Origin: Zopfochytrium polystomum
Taxonomy: Eukaryota; Chytridiomycota; Chytridiomycetes; Chytridiales; Chytridiaceae
Assembly: GCA_025765615.1 (NCBI GenBank)
Contig: JAIVFJ010000011.1
Span: 1-64,000, forward strand
Direction: 5' to 3'
Length of the DNA: 64,000 nt
In this document: in pieces, positions 46,907 to 57,550 of the stretch
Layout of the letters: every line of letters starts with the position of its first letter
Position numbering within the stretch: position 1 is the stretch's first letter
Notes under the pieces: generated by a model
Databases searched by the model: none
What the model was told of the DNA's origin: nothing
What the model saw: the letters and a program-made list of their open reading frames with translations, nothing else
Position numbers and translations under genes: made by a program

Positions 46907-47215
46907 TGTTATGAATCACCCTCTGGAAACCTCTGGAACCTTCTAGAACATTCCTTCATGGAACCTTCTGGAACCTTCTGGAACCTTCTAGAACATTCCT
47001 GACTTGTCTTGTTGTCATTGGTATCATTGGTATCATTGTATTACTAATTGCTCTTTCTGGAACTTTCTTGGAGTCTTGACAAGGAACACTCTCAAAAGGT
47101 ATAAAAGGGGGATGGGGGACCTGTCCCATCCCTCAAGTGAATTATTGTTTCCAATACAATCATCACTCCTCTCAGTTCCTTGTCTGCCTTGTCCTGTCCT
47201 GCCCTGTTCCTGACA
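46907..47215 (+). repeat. LTR2, shared by both tandem units
   Basis: 309 bases. It acts as the 3' LTR of unit 1 and the 5' LTR of unit 2. I see one difference from LTR1, at about 42969. Confidence 0.93.
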
Positions 47216-47255
47216 TCATAATTCACTTCACCCTCTCCCACTACTCTCTGCCATC

Positions 47256-48179
47256 ATGTCTGACCCAAACAACACCTTCCCTGATGCAACTGCCTTCCAA
47301 GCCTTGATGGACCAATTACAAGCCCTCTCAAGACAGACACACCAACTTCAAGAACAAGTCCTTCACCAGCAGCACCAGCTTCAACAACAACTTCACCAAC
47401 AAGAACATCAAGCTCTTCCCCTGCCCCAAGCCAACCAAGCAAGAGAGCCCAAGGTTCCCAGCCCTGACAAGTTCACTGGGCTGGCCAAAGACCTTAGGAA
47501 CTTTATGGCCACTGTGGAGAATGTCATCCTTCTCCAACCTTCAAGATTTCCCAGTGAGCAAGTCAAGGTTCTTTTCACAAGCACCCTCCTGTCTGGTCAA
47601 GCTCAATCATGGTACAGATCTCTCCCAAGCACACCCACCACCCTGCAAGAGCTCTGGGAGGGGCTGGAAGCTACCTTTGGTGACCCCTACGCATCTTGGA
47701 CAGCAAGATCCAAGCTCAAGCATATCAAGCAAGGAAAGCAATCTTGTGTGGCCTACACCAACCAATTCAAGCAACTAGCCAGAGACTCTGGATACAATGA
47801 TGCAGCTCTGATGGAGCTGTACCATGATGGTCTCCATGAGTCTATCCAAGACATGCTCTCCCAGTCTCTGCACATCCCTGAGACCTTGGAAGAGTACATT
47901 CTCCTTGCCATCAAGATTGACAACAGACTCTACTCCAAGAGGCTGAAGCAAAGACAAGTAGGAACTACATCAAGACCTACCCCAGTTCCTCAAGCTCTCA
48001 CAGTTCCTGAACCCATGCAAGTGGATGCAGTTGAGACACTTCCTAAGGGTCCTCTGAGCCAAGAGGAGAAAACAAGGAGGGCCCAGCAGGGACTGTGTTT
48101 TTACTGTGGCTCCAAGGAGCATGCTGTCAAGGACTGCCCAAGGAAGAAGCACCCAAACTCCCAGGTCCAGGCTCACTGA
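47256..48179 (+). CDS. gag: Gag of retrotransposon unit 2
   Basis: Same 307-residue protein as unit 1, including the CCHC knuckle and the -1 frameshift signal near its end (heptamer 48152-48158). Confidence 0.93.
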   Translation: MSDPNNTFPDATAFQALMDQLQALSRQTHQLQEQVLHQQHQLQQQLHQQEHQALPLPQANQAREPKVPSPDKFTGLAKDLRNFMATVENVILLQPSRFPSEQVKVLFTSTLLSGQAQSWYRSLPSTPTTLQELWEGLEATFGDPYASWTARSKLKHIKQGKQSCVAYTNQFKQLARDSGYNDAALMELYHDGLHESIQDMLSQSLHIPETLEEYILLAIKIDNRLYSKRLKQRQVGTTSRPTPVPQALTVPEPMQVDAVETLPKGPLSQEEKTRRAQQGLCFYCGSKEHAVKDCPRKKHPNSQVQAH

Positions 48180-48420
48180 GGGGCAATTCCCTGGACCCTC
48201 CTCCAAGCTGCCCCTGTTTCATCACCACCACCAGCACCACAAACACCTCAGATTCCAAGCCCCACCAACTCACCATGGATGTCAAGATTCAACTCTCACC
48301 CAAGTCAACCATCACAACCAAGGCCCTTATAGACTCTGGATCATCCTGCAACATCATTGATGCCACCCTTGCCAAGTCTTGTGCCATTCCTACGATCAAG
48401 AAATCCACACCCCTCAAGGT
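48159..48420 (+). pseudogene. Protease remnant of unit 2
   Basis: Identical to the unit 1 remnant: the DSGS active-site motif is present, then the same out-of-frame junction with RT. Confidence 0.8.
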
Positions 48421-50922
48421 CCACTGCCTCTCATCTCTGAATTACTGGACAAACTGAGCCATGCAAGGATATTTTCCAAGATTGACCTCAGAGGTGCCTA
48501 CAATTTGGTCAGAATTAAGCCCCAGGATCAATGGAAGACTGCCTTCAGATGCAAATACGGTCACTTTGAGTACTTGGTTATGCCCTTTGGACTTACCAAT
48601 GCTCCAGCTATTTTCCAAGGCATGATGAATGACATCTTCAGGGATATTCTGGACCTTTTTGTCATTGTCTACCTGGATGATATCCTGGTATTTTCATCTG
48701 ACACTGCAAGCCATATGGGACATGTCAAGACTGTCTTGGAGAGACTCAGACAGCATCACCTCTATGCAAAGCTGGAGAAGTGTGAATTCCACAAGACCTC
48801 CATTGAGTTTTTGGGGTTCATTGTGTCTGACAAAGGGATCTCCATGGCACCAGACAAGATCCAAACTATTCTTGAATGGAAGGCTCCAAATTCCATCAAG
48901 GATGTACAAAGCTTCCTTGGATTTTGCAACTTCTGCAGAACCTTCATTGCCAACTATTCTGCCATAGCCAAGCCTCTCACTGATCTCACCAAGAAGACCA
49001 CCAAGTTTGAATGGACCCCAGCAGCAGAGCAAGCCTGGCTAGCTCTTAAGACAGCAACCACAAGTGCACCACTCCTTAAGCATGTGGATCCCTTGCTTCC
49101 CTTCACCTTGGAAACTGATGCCTCAGACTATGCCCTTGGCGCTGTTCTGTCCCAGCCAAGCTCTCAGGACCCCTCTGCTCCTCTGCATCCAGTGGCATAT
49201 TACTCCAGGAAGCTGAACAGTGCTGAGTGTAACTACACAGTCCATGACAAGGAGTTGCTTGCAATTGTGGAAGCATTCAAATTCTGGAGACACTACTTGG
49301 CTGGTTCTAAAGGCATCTCTGTCTATTCTGATCACAAGAACCTCACCTTCTTCAGGGCAAGGAGGTTGCTCAAGCAGAGGCATGCCAGGTGGGCTGAACT
49401 GCTCTCTGAGTATGACTTTAAGCTGTGCTATTCTCCTGGCCACCTTAACACTGTGGCTGATGCCCTGTCAAGAAGAACAGACCTTGCACCTGAAGGGGGA
49501 GATGGTTTCACCCCACCATCCAAGACACACCTTTCATTGCTTCCTGACAGTGTGTGGGCCCATGCTATTTCCAAGGACCCCAAGCCTCACAAGATTCAAA
49601 TCAGCCAAGAAGAGGAAAAACTTGAGATACTCAAGACAAGGCATGATGCAGCAACAGCTGGACACCCAGGAGAGCACAAGACATATGAGCTTGTTTCCAG
49701 AGACTTCTACTGGCCAGGCATGAGGAAGTACATCAAGAACTATGTCAGCAGCTGTGAAACCTGTCAAAGAAACAAATCCAGCAGACACAAGCCCTATGGA
49801 CTTCTGGAGCCCCTCCCAATTGCCATAAGCCCTTGGTCATCAATATCCATGGACTTCATTGTGAAACTGCCCCCATCCCATGGATTTGACTCTATCCTTG
49901 TTGTCATCTGCAGAAGGACAAAGTTGGCCCATTTCATCCCCTGCACTGAGAATATAGATGCACAAGGAACAGCAGACCTGTTTTTGCAGCACATATTCAG
50001 GCTCCATGGGCTGCCTCAGTCAATCGTCAGTGACAGAGGACCACAGTTCAGATCTCAATTTTGGAAAGCACTCACTGCAGCCCTTGGAATCAAGTCTCAA
50101 CTGTCAACTGCTTATCACCCTCAGACTGATGGACAAACAGAAAGAACAAACCAGACTCTGGAGCAGTATTTGAGGTGCTATGTCAGCTATCAACAGGATG
50201 ATTGGCCCACCCTCCTTCCACTGGCAGAATTTGCTCTCAACAATTCTCTCCACTCAAGCACCCAGCTATCTCCTTTCTTTGCAACCTATGGCTTCAATCC
50301 AAGAGGAGATCTTTTGGGACAAGAGACCCTATCCAATGTCCAAGCTCCTGCTGTGGCTTCACACTTGCATAAGCTCAAGATCATCAGCACCTTCCTGGAC
50401 TCCACCCTGAAGCAAGCCCAAGAAGATGCCTCAAGATTCGCCAACACTCACAGAATGGACCATGACCTTGCTGTGGGTCAACAAGTTTGGCTTCTGAGGA
50501 AGAACTTGCAGACCAAAAGACCAAGTCCCAAGCTAGACAACCTCAAGTTGGGACCTTTCAAGATCTTGGAGCAAATCAATCCAGTCACCTTCAAGCTGGA
50601 TCTCCCTGCATCCATGAAGATCCACCCAGTTTTCCATGTCAGCCTTTTAGAGAAGTTTGTGGCCAATTCCATTCCAGGCAGAGTTGTTCCTCCTCCTCCT
50701 CCAGTTGAGGTAGAAGGTGAAGAGGAATTTGAGGTTGAACAAATCTTGGATGCCAAGTGGTTTGGAAGGACACTCAAGTTCCTTGTCAAGTGGAAAGGTT
50801 ACTCAGATGCTGACAACACCTGGGAGCCTGAGTCAAACCTCACTCACTGCCAAGACCTTCTGCTCGAGTTCAAGACCAGGTACCCCACCAAGTTGCAGAA
50901 GAGGCCTAAAAGGGGGAGATGA
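48421..50922 (+). CDS. pol: RT-RNase H-integrase-chromodomain of unit 2, N-terminally truncated
   Basis: Same product as unit 1 with the same RT N-terminal loss, ending at the stop codon next to LTR3. Sharing of the deletion shows it predates the tandem duplication. Confidence 0.9.
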   Translation, partial: PLPLISELLDKLSHARIFSKIDLRGAYNLVRIKPQDQWKTAFRCKYGHFEYLVMPFGLTNAPAIFQGMMNDIFRDILDLFVIVYLDDILVFSSDTASHMGHVKTVLERLRQHHLYAKLEKCEFHKTSIEFLGFIVSDKGISMAPDKIQTILEWKAPNSIKDVQSFLGFCNFCRTFIANYSAIAKPLTDLTKKTTKFEWTPAAEQAWLALKTATTSAPLLKHVDPLLPFTLETDASDYALGAVLSQPSSQDPSAPLHPVAYYSRKLNSAECNYTVHDKELLAIVEAFKFWRHYLAGSKGISVYSDHKNLTFFRARRLLKQRHARWAELLSEYDFKLCYSPGHLNTVADALSRRTDLAPEGGDGFTPPSKTHLSLLPDSVWAHAISKDPKPHKIQISQEEEKLEILKTRHDAATAGHPGEHKTYELVSRDFYWPGMRKYIKNYVSSCETCQRNKSSRHKPYGLLEPLPIAISPWSSISMDFIVKLPPSHGFDSILVVICRRTKLAHFIPCTENIDAQGTADLFLQHIFRLHGLPQSIVSDRGPQFRSQFWKALTAALGIKSQLSTAYHPQTDGQTERTNQTLEQYLRCYVSYQQDDWPTLLPLAEFALNNSLHSSTQLSPFFATYGFNPRGDLLGQETLSNVQAPAVASHLHKLKIISTFLDSTLKQAQEDASRFANTHRMDHDLAVGQQVWLLRKNLQTKRPSPKLDNLKLGPFKILEQINPVTFKLDLPASMKIHPVFHVSLLEKFVANSIPGRVVPPPPPVEVEGEEEFEVEQILDAKWFGRTLKFLVKWKGYSDADNTWEPESNLTHCQDLLLEFKTRYPTKLQKRPKRGR

Positions 50923-51231
50923 TGTTATGAATCACCCTCTGGAAACCTCTGGAACCTTCTAGAACATTCCTTCATGGAACCTTCTGGAACCTTCTGGAAC
51001 CTTCTAGAACATTCCTGACTTGTCTTGTTGTCATTGGTATCATTGGTATCATTGTATTACTAATTGCTCTTTCTGGAACTTTCTTGGAGTCTTGACAAGG
51101 AACACTCTCAAAAGGTATAAAAGGGGGATGGGGGACCTGTCCCATCCCTCAAGTGAATTATTGTTTCCAATACAATCATCACTCCTCTCAGTTCCTTGTC
51201 TGCCTTGTCCTGTCCTGCCCTGTTCCTGACA
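50923..51231 (+). repeat. LTR3, end of the tandem array
   Basis: 309 bases, matching LTR2 as far as I can see, followed by the second GAAAT target copy at 51232-51236. Confidence 0.93.
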
Positions 51232-52012
51232 GAAATGCTCTGAATATTTCAAATCACCCTCCCTCTGTGGGAGGGAGTTTACAACACCTCCCCAGAGCAA
51301 AGTCCTGCCTGAAGCAGTTTGCAACTTGTTCAGATGGGCAAAACAGGAAAACAGGTCAACCTCCCTGCAGGAGTATAAATTGGGCAGAGTTTTCTTGTTG
51401 AAAAAAAAAACACTCTCACTCCAATTTGCCAGTCCCTGTCTAAAACAAGCTCTCTTTACCCACTTGCCCTTGATCGCTTGCTATGCTCGCTCCCTTGTAC
51501 AAGTTCTCAATTCAAGCCTCAGTTCCTCGACCCTTCAATCTTCTTGAGACACCACCTCCACTTACACATCGCCGTCTACACTGCAACTTCAACAGGAGCT
51601 GTGAAGGTTTGGAGAGAAATATATAATAAACTACTACTACTACTACAACTAGGCATACTAGGCACACTAGGCAGCTGCTTGCACACTCGAAAAAACTAAG
51701 TCCTCAACAAACAATTAGAAGAAAACGGAGATTCCCACATGGGACTGGAAGGAAAATGGTCAATTTGGGCTGATTTCAAGTCAGTGGCGGTAGTCAGTAG
51801 TCGGTCAGTCGGTCAGTCGGTCACTAGCTTGCTTGCTTTTTGGCTTGGTTTGGCTCTTGCTTGCTTGCTTTTGCTTGCTTGCTTGCTTGCTGGATAGTCG
51901 GTCAGTTGGCCAGTCAGTCAGTCAGCCAGTCGATCAGTTGGTCAGTCAGCCAGTCGCTTGCTTGGACAGTTGGTCAGCTTGCTTGCTTGGACAGCAAAGA
52001 CAGGATTCTAAC
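51232..52012. other. Non-coding flank with a TATA-like box and GTCAG/CTTG repeats
   Basis: It continues the interrupted palindrome (gaaat ... atttcaaatca), has gtataaat near 51373 and an AATAAA-like site near 51626, and then about 200 bases of short GTCAGTCG and CTTGCTTG repeats (51780-51990). It may be part of an older LTR into which the array inserted; this is inference. Confidence 0.45.
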
Positions 52013-52386
52013 TGAATGCTTAACTAAATCAACTAGCACTCTGTCACCTGACAGTTTGCAAACCACAGCTGGCCAGTCCAGCGCAACCACACTTGTTCCC
52101 CCTGACAGTGCAGATCAGCAGCACGAATCAACAAACACCACACCCCCACAAGCTGAGTCATTGACCAAGGTGGAAATGAACGAAGAGAAGCTTCTGGTGC
52201 ACAGCTTAATGCTGCTTTTCGAGAAAGATCTTTTTTTTGGACTGTTTGCAGACATGATGGGCTACACACGTGTTCCGAGAATCCTCTCTGGTGTCACACA
52301 TTTGGTGTTACAGGGTAAGCATTCTGACTATTATCCTCAACTCCTGCTCACTAGAAGATTTCCCAAAAGAGTCTAGTTTGGATCGC

Positions 52387-53837
52387 TGTGAGACTACACC
52401 GAGGTCTCAGTGATAAAGTCTAGGATTTTATTCGCAAAAACAGGCGTACCTGTCATAAAACCGCAAGGATCGGGACCCCTATTATTGCTCCCAGTTCTTT
52501 AGTTTCCAAGGCGTTATCAAAGTGTATTTGCGGCTAACCCGTCTTTATTATTGGGTCTGCTTTTACTACTTTCGTCTTAACAGTTTCCGTTGCACCAGGG
52601 TTTTCTCAACATATTTTCTTTTTCAGTGACTAACGGAGACTGCCCGACTGCCTAGGGATGGGGTGCCTGACAGGCCGTACCCCAAGCCCGCCTAATTTAT
52701 TATTTATTTTTGGCACTTGTACATACATGCATAGGGTTGGGGGGGACTTAGAGCATTTGTGGTGGATGCTCCAAGTCAGGGGGTTGACTTGTCAATTTTC
52801 TCTCTCTCTGTTTTTGGGCCATTTCTCTTTTTCCTTTTTTCTTCAATCTGATTTCTGTCCATTGGCACCAATACAGAGTCCCTTCAAATCCATCTGGCTT
52901 GCAAAGGTGAGGGTAGTGAGAGATGGTACACACCCGGGTGTGTACACGGTCCCTTCGTGGGGCTCCTCTTAAGGGGCCGTGGGTGGGGAATGCAGCTGGC
53001 CCCACCAGCGACTGTGTGACATTGCCGGCTCTGTGTTGGAGTGAGGATCCCTGGCGCTTGCCCGCTGCGACGACGGTGGTGGTGGTGGTGGCGACGACGG
53101 CGTCGTTGTCCCCCACCTTCCCGTCCCCGCGAGGGTGTTGGTGGCTGCGCCCGGTGCAGCCCCCGACGCCTGAGAGTTCGATCTACAAGCGCCTGCCTCG
53201 GTCCTATTGCTGTGAGGGCGAGATGTGTGAGTACGAGTGCGATGCGATAAAGCCCGTTGGTCGAGTGATCGTGCCGACGCAGCCCGGCGGGGTGCGTGTA
53301 CGATCGCAGGTGTTTCCGCGTGCGAGTTCCCTGCTGGCGACCTTCCGACCCCTACATAGTCGACTCCCTTCTCTCTCTCCCCCCCGTCGCTGGCGACGAC
53401 GAGGGCTCCCGCAGCACTGTCCGCGACGAGGGGCGCTAGGTCGCGCCCTGTCCGTCCCGTCGCTATTAACCGCTCCTGTTGTATTTGAGATTAGGTTCCT
53501 GAGATAAAAACCCCTGTTTCCCTCTTCTCTCTCTTTATTCTGCGGTTGTGTTGCGCCCTCGGGAGTGCCCTTCCGTTTCCCCTCGCATCGGCCCACGGCC
53601 ACGCGAGTAATCGGTGCTCCAGCACCGATCCTTCAGAGGATTGTCCCTCTGAATGTTCATTCTTTGTGTTTGACCCCTGTTAGACAGATCAGTAGGGATA
53701 CTTTGTGGACTAGGCAAGTAGTAGGGTTGAAACACCCCCTAGACAACAGCCCAATAAAGTTAGTTTTAGCCTATTATTTGCTTTCCCTCACTCTAGGGCC
53801 CAGATCCCAGGGTCAAAGGAGTGAGTATAGTCTCACA
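52387..53837 (+). mobile_element. Solo LTR (or long terminal-inverted-repeat element) inside an LRR exon
   Basis: 1451 bases, starting TGTGAGACTA and ending TAGTCTCACA, a perfect 10-bp inverted repeat with TG...CA ends. TCGC is duplicated at both sides (52383-52386 and 53838-53841). Removing it restores an open LRR exon (...SLDR|YDVSQ...). A poly(A)-type signal (aataaag, about 53752) near the 3' end fits an LTR. A shorter copy of its 3' end is at 1-202. It has no coding capacity that I recognise. Confidence 0.7.
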
Positions 53838-54558
53838 TCGCTATGACGTTTCCCAGATTGCAGATGCACTTGCGTCTGGTAGCACTATCCAAAGTATTGA
53901 CATCTCATGTGAGTACCTCCAATCATTTTCTTTTGAACCGATTGCTGTGGAGCGTTGGAACTTGGGTGGCTTTTTCGCTTATCAGATACGCTTTCTTCTC
54001 CTTCCCTGGGCTTTCTATTTTCTCTTTTTTTTTTTTTTTTGCTGTGTCAAGGTTATATGGGGATTATGAAGCACAACTCCTATGATGCACAGCTCACCAA
54101 CAGAGCTCTCAAAACTATCAATCCTTCTGGTGAGTGCAGTGCCAGGTGGTTTTAAGTCCAGCACACACCACATTCTGACAGCTTTGGGAAGCTTTCTGCT
54201 TCTTGTGCTGATATTTCCCATTTTCTTTGCCCCTGTTGCTTTGCGCAGCTTTAATCCCAGCTTCACGAGTAAAAGCCATAGCTGATGGATTATGCGCTAA
54301 TAGCAAGATAAAGGAAATCAATCTTTCCTGGGGGGGCACTTTGAGTTTCCTTTGGCACTGACACATTGTCAGTGCAACAATCTTCATGTTTCTGTGGATA
54401 AGGAGTCCACTCACCAGTTCCATCTCTGCTCCGTATTTTATTTTGCGGCTACACTTTTAAGCAAATTTTCATTTCCATCGAAGCAGCAAAAGCCATAGCT
54501 GTTGCACTACGCTCAAGCTGCCATGTCCAAATTATGGATCTTTCAAGTGAGTGAATTC

Positions 54559-54797
54559 TAAGGTTTCAAATCGACACGTTATGACAACATTCAGCCGGAA
54601 TTGTGTCGCTTAGCGCAGTGGCTAGCGCGTTGCGTACCCGGGTTTGATTCCTGGCGATACGCAAATTAAATGTCAATAATAATTCTCCTGATACTGTTAA
54701 AAACGAGAAGCATGGCGCGTATCGTTGTTGTTTTTGGAGTATCAGGACACAAATATCGCAAGAATTTTCGTATTTCGTATGTCGATTTGAAACCTTA
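54559..54797 (+). mobile_element. Miniature inverted-repeat element with hAT-like 8-bp target duplication
   Basis: 239 bases flanked by the perfect 18-bp inverted repeat TAAGGTTTCAAATCGACA and its complement. GTGAATTC is duplicated exactly on both sides (54551-54558 and 54798-54805). An 8-base duplication is typical of hAT elements. It has no coding capacity. It sits in an intron of the LRR gene and carries a tRNA-like segment. Confidence 0.85.
54605..54664 (+). ncRNA. tRNA-like Pol III promoter segment inside the miniature element
   Basis: A-box TAGCGCAGTGG at 54611-54621 with a complete D-arm (GCGC/GCGC), and B-box GGTTTGATTCC at 54641-54651 in a 5-bp T-arm. A 7-bp stem (54630-54636 with 54658-54664) encloses the T-arm. 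There is no room for an anticodon arm, so this is not a functional tRNA gene. A tRNA-derived (SINE-like) origin is likely. Confidence 0.6.
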
Positions 54798-55940
54798 GTG
54801 AATTCTCTGTGTTTGTTGATGCTTTCTTCCTTTGTTAGGTGGAAGTCTGACTGATATTGTTTGTTCCTTGCTTCGACTGCTTTCTCACAGACTGTTGAAT
54901 GAAGAATGAATGTTTACAAGTCATTGCTGATGCACTACACATTAACAGAGCCATCCGCAGCATAAAATTTTCTAGTGAGTGTCTTCCTTCTGTTTACGGG
55001 GCCAACTGTTGAGGCTTGACCTTAGAAATCTTCTTTCTCTTCCACCCCCCTACTTCTATTTCCCTGGCTCTGTTTTCACAGGAAATGAAATCTCGTGTGC
55101 AGGTGCAAAAGCCCTTGCTGATGCACTGCTCTCCAACTTAATTATGCAAAGTATCAGCCGTGCTGGTGAGTGCATAGCATGCACTAGAAATAAGGGTGGT
55201 CTAGCTGTATCATCATTATGTATAAATTATTCATAACAGAGTTTTTCTCTTTCTCTCCAAGTTGGGGAGAAGGACCACCCAAAAACACACAACTCCACTT
55301 CATTCACTCCTTCCACTCACTCACTCAGAGTAGACTGTTTACATGGTCAAGCCATGTGTGGATGGAATCCTTCCAGCAACTCTTATATTCTTTTTCTCCC
55401 TTTCTTTCCTTTCATCCTGCTGTTCAAGCAGGCAATAAAATGCGATATGAAGGTTTGAAAGCCCTGGCCAATGCATTGCGCACCAATAGCACCATCCAAA
55501 GTATCAATCTCTCCAGTGAGCGCATTTCCAGTCTTCTTTGATGCCGAGACCCAGTGAATGGGATTTGTTTGAAGCCTTTCTACCTGTTTGTGTGGGTACA
55601 AGTCTCAAGTTCTTGCTCACTCTTTTTTGCTTTGCTGCGTTTATTTACACAAAGCTGGTGCAATCTGGGACGAAGGTGCAAATGTGCTAGCTGGGGCGCT
55701 TGGTATCAACAGAGGTGTCAAGAGCATCACTCTTTCTGGTGAGTGCATTCCTCATCACAACGCCCAATTCAGAGGTTGAGAAAAAATGTCACTGATGCAT
55801 CTTTTTCGTTCTGCTTTTCTTCCCCGTTTTATTTTCATTTGTTCCCTTGATTGCTAATAGGGAATGATTTTGGCGCTGTTGGTCCAGCAGGACTTGATAA
55901 CACCCAGAAGATGAATCCTGGAGTGCAAATCAGAGTCTAG

Positions 55941-56754
55941 CCTCGTGCCTCAGCCTTCTTCCCGCCATGCGTGACACTGGTTATTCCGTCTGATGGGTGC
56001 CCCGTCGTCCTTTTGTGTTTCTTTCTGCGGCCTGCCAACAGTTTCGTTTTTGATTTTCCAGAATGCATCAATACGGAGCTGTCCCTCTTTTTGCGTAAAA
56101 AATTAAGGTTTCAAGTCTCGGAACCTGACCGAGACAGCCCAACGGCAAATATGAATTGTGTTTCATTCCGATGTTGAACTTGTGTGGACCAAATTACCCA
56201 GAAAATGAAACAAAAAGTGCCAAAAAAAAAAAAAAAAAATAAAAGAAAAAAGAAGTTTTCGACAGAGTTTTTGACGAGGGTTTCCGCCACAGACACTTCC
56301 CACAGGGCATCGAGGGTTTTGACGTTCGGGCTGCTGCTGCTCGGTCGAGAACACGACAGTGAGCTGTTGTGAGTGAGGGACGCGAGAAAAACAAATGAAA
56401 AAATGTCAACAAATGAGTATTGACAAAACACTGGCGAAATGCGAGAAAGGGCCATTTCAGTCGGTCACATCGCAAGCATCGCGTCGCTATCCTCGGTCAA
56501 TGTCGTCTCGGGCTCGGTGCACGTCGTGGCCTCCGTCACCGTTGCGGCTACGCTGTTTCTTGAGCTCACCCCAGTTGCTTCGATCCTCCACTGGCCTCCT
56601 CATTTTATGGCTTTGCTGGTGGCGATTCAGATTCAGATCCCCGGATGTCCACAAATGCACTTTGTTTTCATAACAAAAGAAGAAAGCCTGAAAATTTTTT
56701 TTTCTTTATTGATTTTTCAATTATTGAACTGCATGATGTTGAAAAAGGTATGAA
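55941..56754. other. Intergenic, no supported gene
   Basis: Between the end of the LRR pseudogene and the ankyrin pseudogene, with an A run at about 56221-56238. A 104-codon open frame at about 56439 has no recognisable features. Confidence 0.55.
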
Positions 56755-57550
56755 ACTGGTGTTCAGAGCGGACATTCGGAGATTTTGAAGTACTTTGAGC
56801 ACCGGTTCAGTTATTGGAGAGATGACTGGGAAAGATCTAATTTACTGAACACGGCATGTCGATATGAACACCTTGACCTGGTTGAATACTTGCTTGGCCG
56901 AGGATGTGGAATTAATGCCACATACATTTTGGACAATCACTTTGACGCTCCAATCTGTGAAGCCACACTAAGAGTGTGGTGAAGTTTTTGGTGGCTGCTG
57001 GTGCTGAACTGGATCGTTATAATAACAATCAAGGAGTGAGAGCCCTCCATTTTGCAGCCGAAGCTGCACGGCTGGATATTGTGAAGTGCTTCTTTTTGGA
57101 CGGCGCCAGCAGCAGCAGCAATGAGGAGAAGTGGAACAGGAAGTCTGGATTCTGCTTGTCATGGTAGAGTGGGCTTAAAAAGAGCAGTCAAAGTCAGCCA
57201 AAGCCTGCTATTGTGAGCACACGAGCGAGCTTTTTTCCCACACCAAATGCTATGGCTGCGTTGCATGGCCACCTTAGCATAGTTTTGCAGAAAGGAGCAA
57301 AGCTGAAGACTCCATCCAGGTCAAAAGGAAAAGAGGAATTAGGAAGCAGCCTCTATCAAGCAGCCATTTGCAGGCACATTGACGTGATCAAATTTGTGCT
57401 GAAGTGCGGCGCAAACATAAATGAATCTGCTGGCTTTTTTGGAACTCCATTGCGCTGGGCAGTCGCGTATCGTCAACGCCAAGTGATTAAGGTAGTGCAG
57501 ATGTAAATGCTGACGGACCTCGCAAATTTACTCCACTTCATGTCGAGGAT

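Larger units (their letters stand above)
42891..51231 (+). mobile_element. Ty3/gypsy chromodomain retrotransposon, two tandem units sharing a middle LTR
   Basis: The order is LTR, internal, LTR, internal, LTR with an exact 4016-base period (LTR starts at 42891, 46907 and 50923). A single 5-base target duplication, GAAAT, flanks the whole array (42886-42890 and 51232-51236). Each internal region has gag, a truncated protease and RT-RNase H-integrase-chromodomain. All six-frame translations I compared between the two units match. LTR1 differs from LTR2 and LTR3 at one base that I can see. A polypurine tract (aaaagggggaga) precedes LTR2 and LTR3. Both units share the same deletion of the protease C-terminus and RT N-terminus, so neither looks autonomous. 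Confidence 0.93.
52013..55940 (+). pseudogene. Decayed RNH1/NLRC3-type LRR gene, one repeat per exon
   Basis: An exon with SLTKVEMNEEKLLVHSLMLLF ends at a donor at 52315. The next exon (from 52353) reads EDFPKESSLDR, is broken by the solo LTR, then resumes YDVSQIADALASGSTIQSI. At least seven further exons follow. The well-preserved ones each encode one 28-residue LRR (e.g. GNEISCAGAKALADALLSNL at 55081; NKMRYEGLKALANALRTN at 55432) and share phase 1-1 borders (tct|ggtgagtg). The final exon ends GVQIRV, stop at 55940. Decay: an in-frame TGA in the exon at about 54891, a lost donor after the exon at about 54250, a truncated exon at about 54480, and the LTR insertion. The 5' end is unresolved. 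Confidence 0.65.

Noticed and set aside
51780..51990. CRISPR-like array of GTCAGTCG/CTTG repeats
   Set aside because: The repeats are short tandem microsatellites without unique spacers, in eukaryotic DNA.
52923..53507. 194-codon frame inside the 1451-base element
   Set aside because: It has no recognisable domain and lies in what looks like LTR U3 sequence; treated as chance.
54605..54664. Functional tRNA gene
   Set aside because: Only 8 bases separate the D-arm from the T-arm, so there is no anticodon arm, and the acceptor ends pair poorly.
42014..55940. Single gene running from the ATG at 42014 through the retrotransposon array to the LRR exons
   Set aside because: The phase of the exon ending at 42146 does not join cleanly to any acceptor I could find near 52000, so I keep the parts separate.
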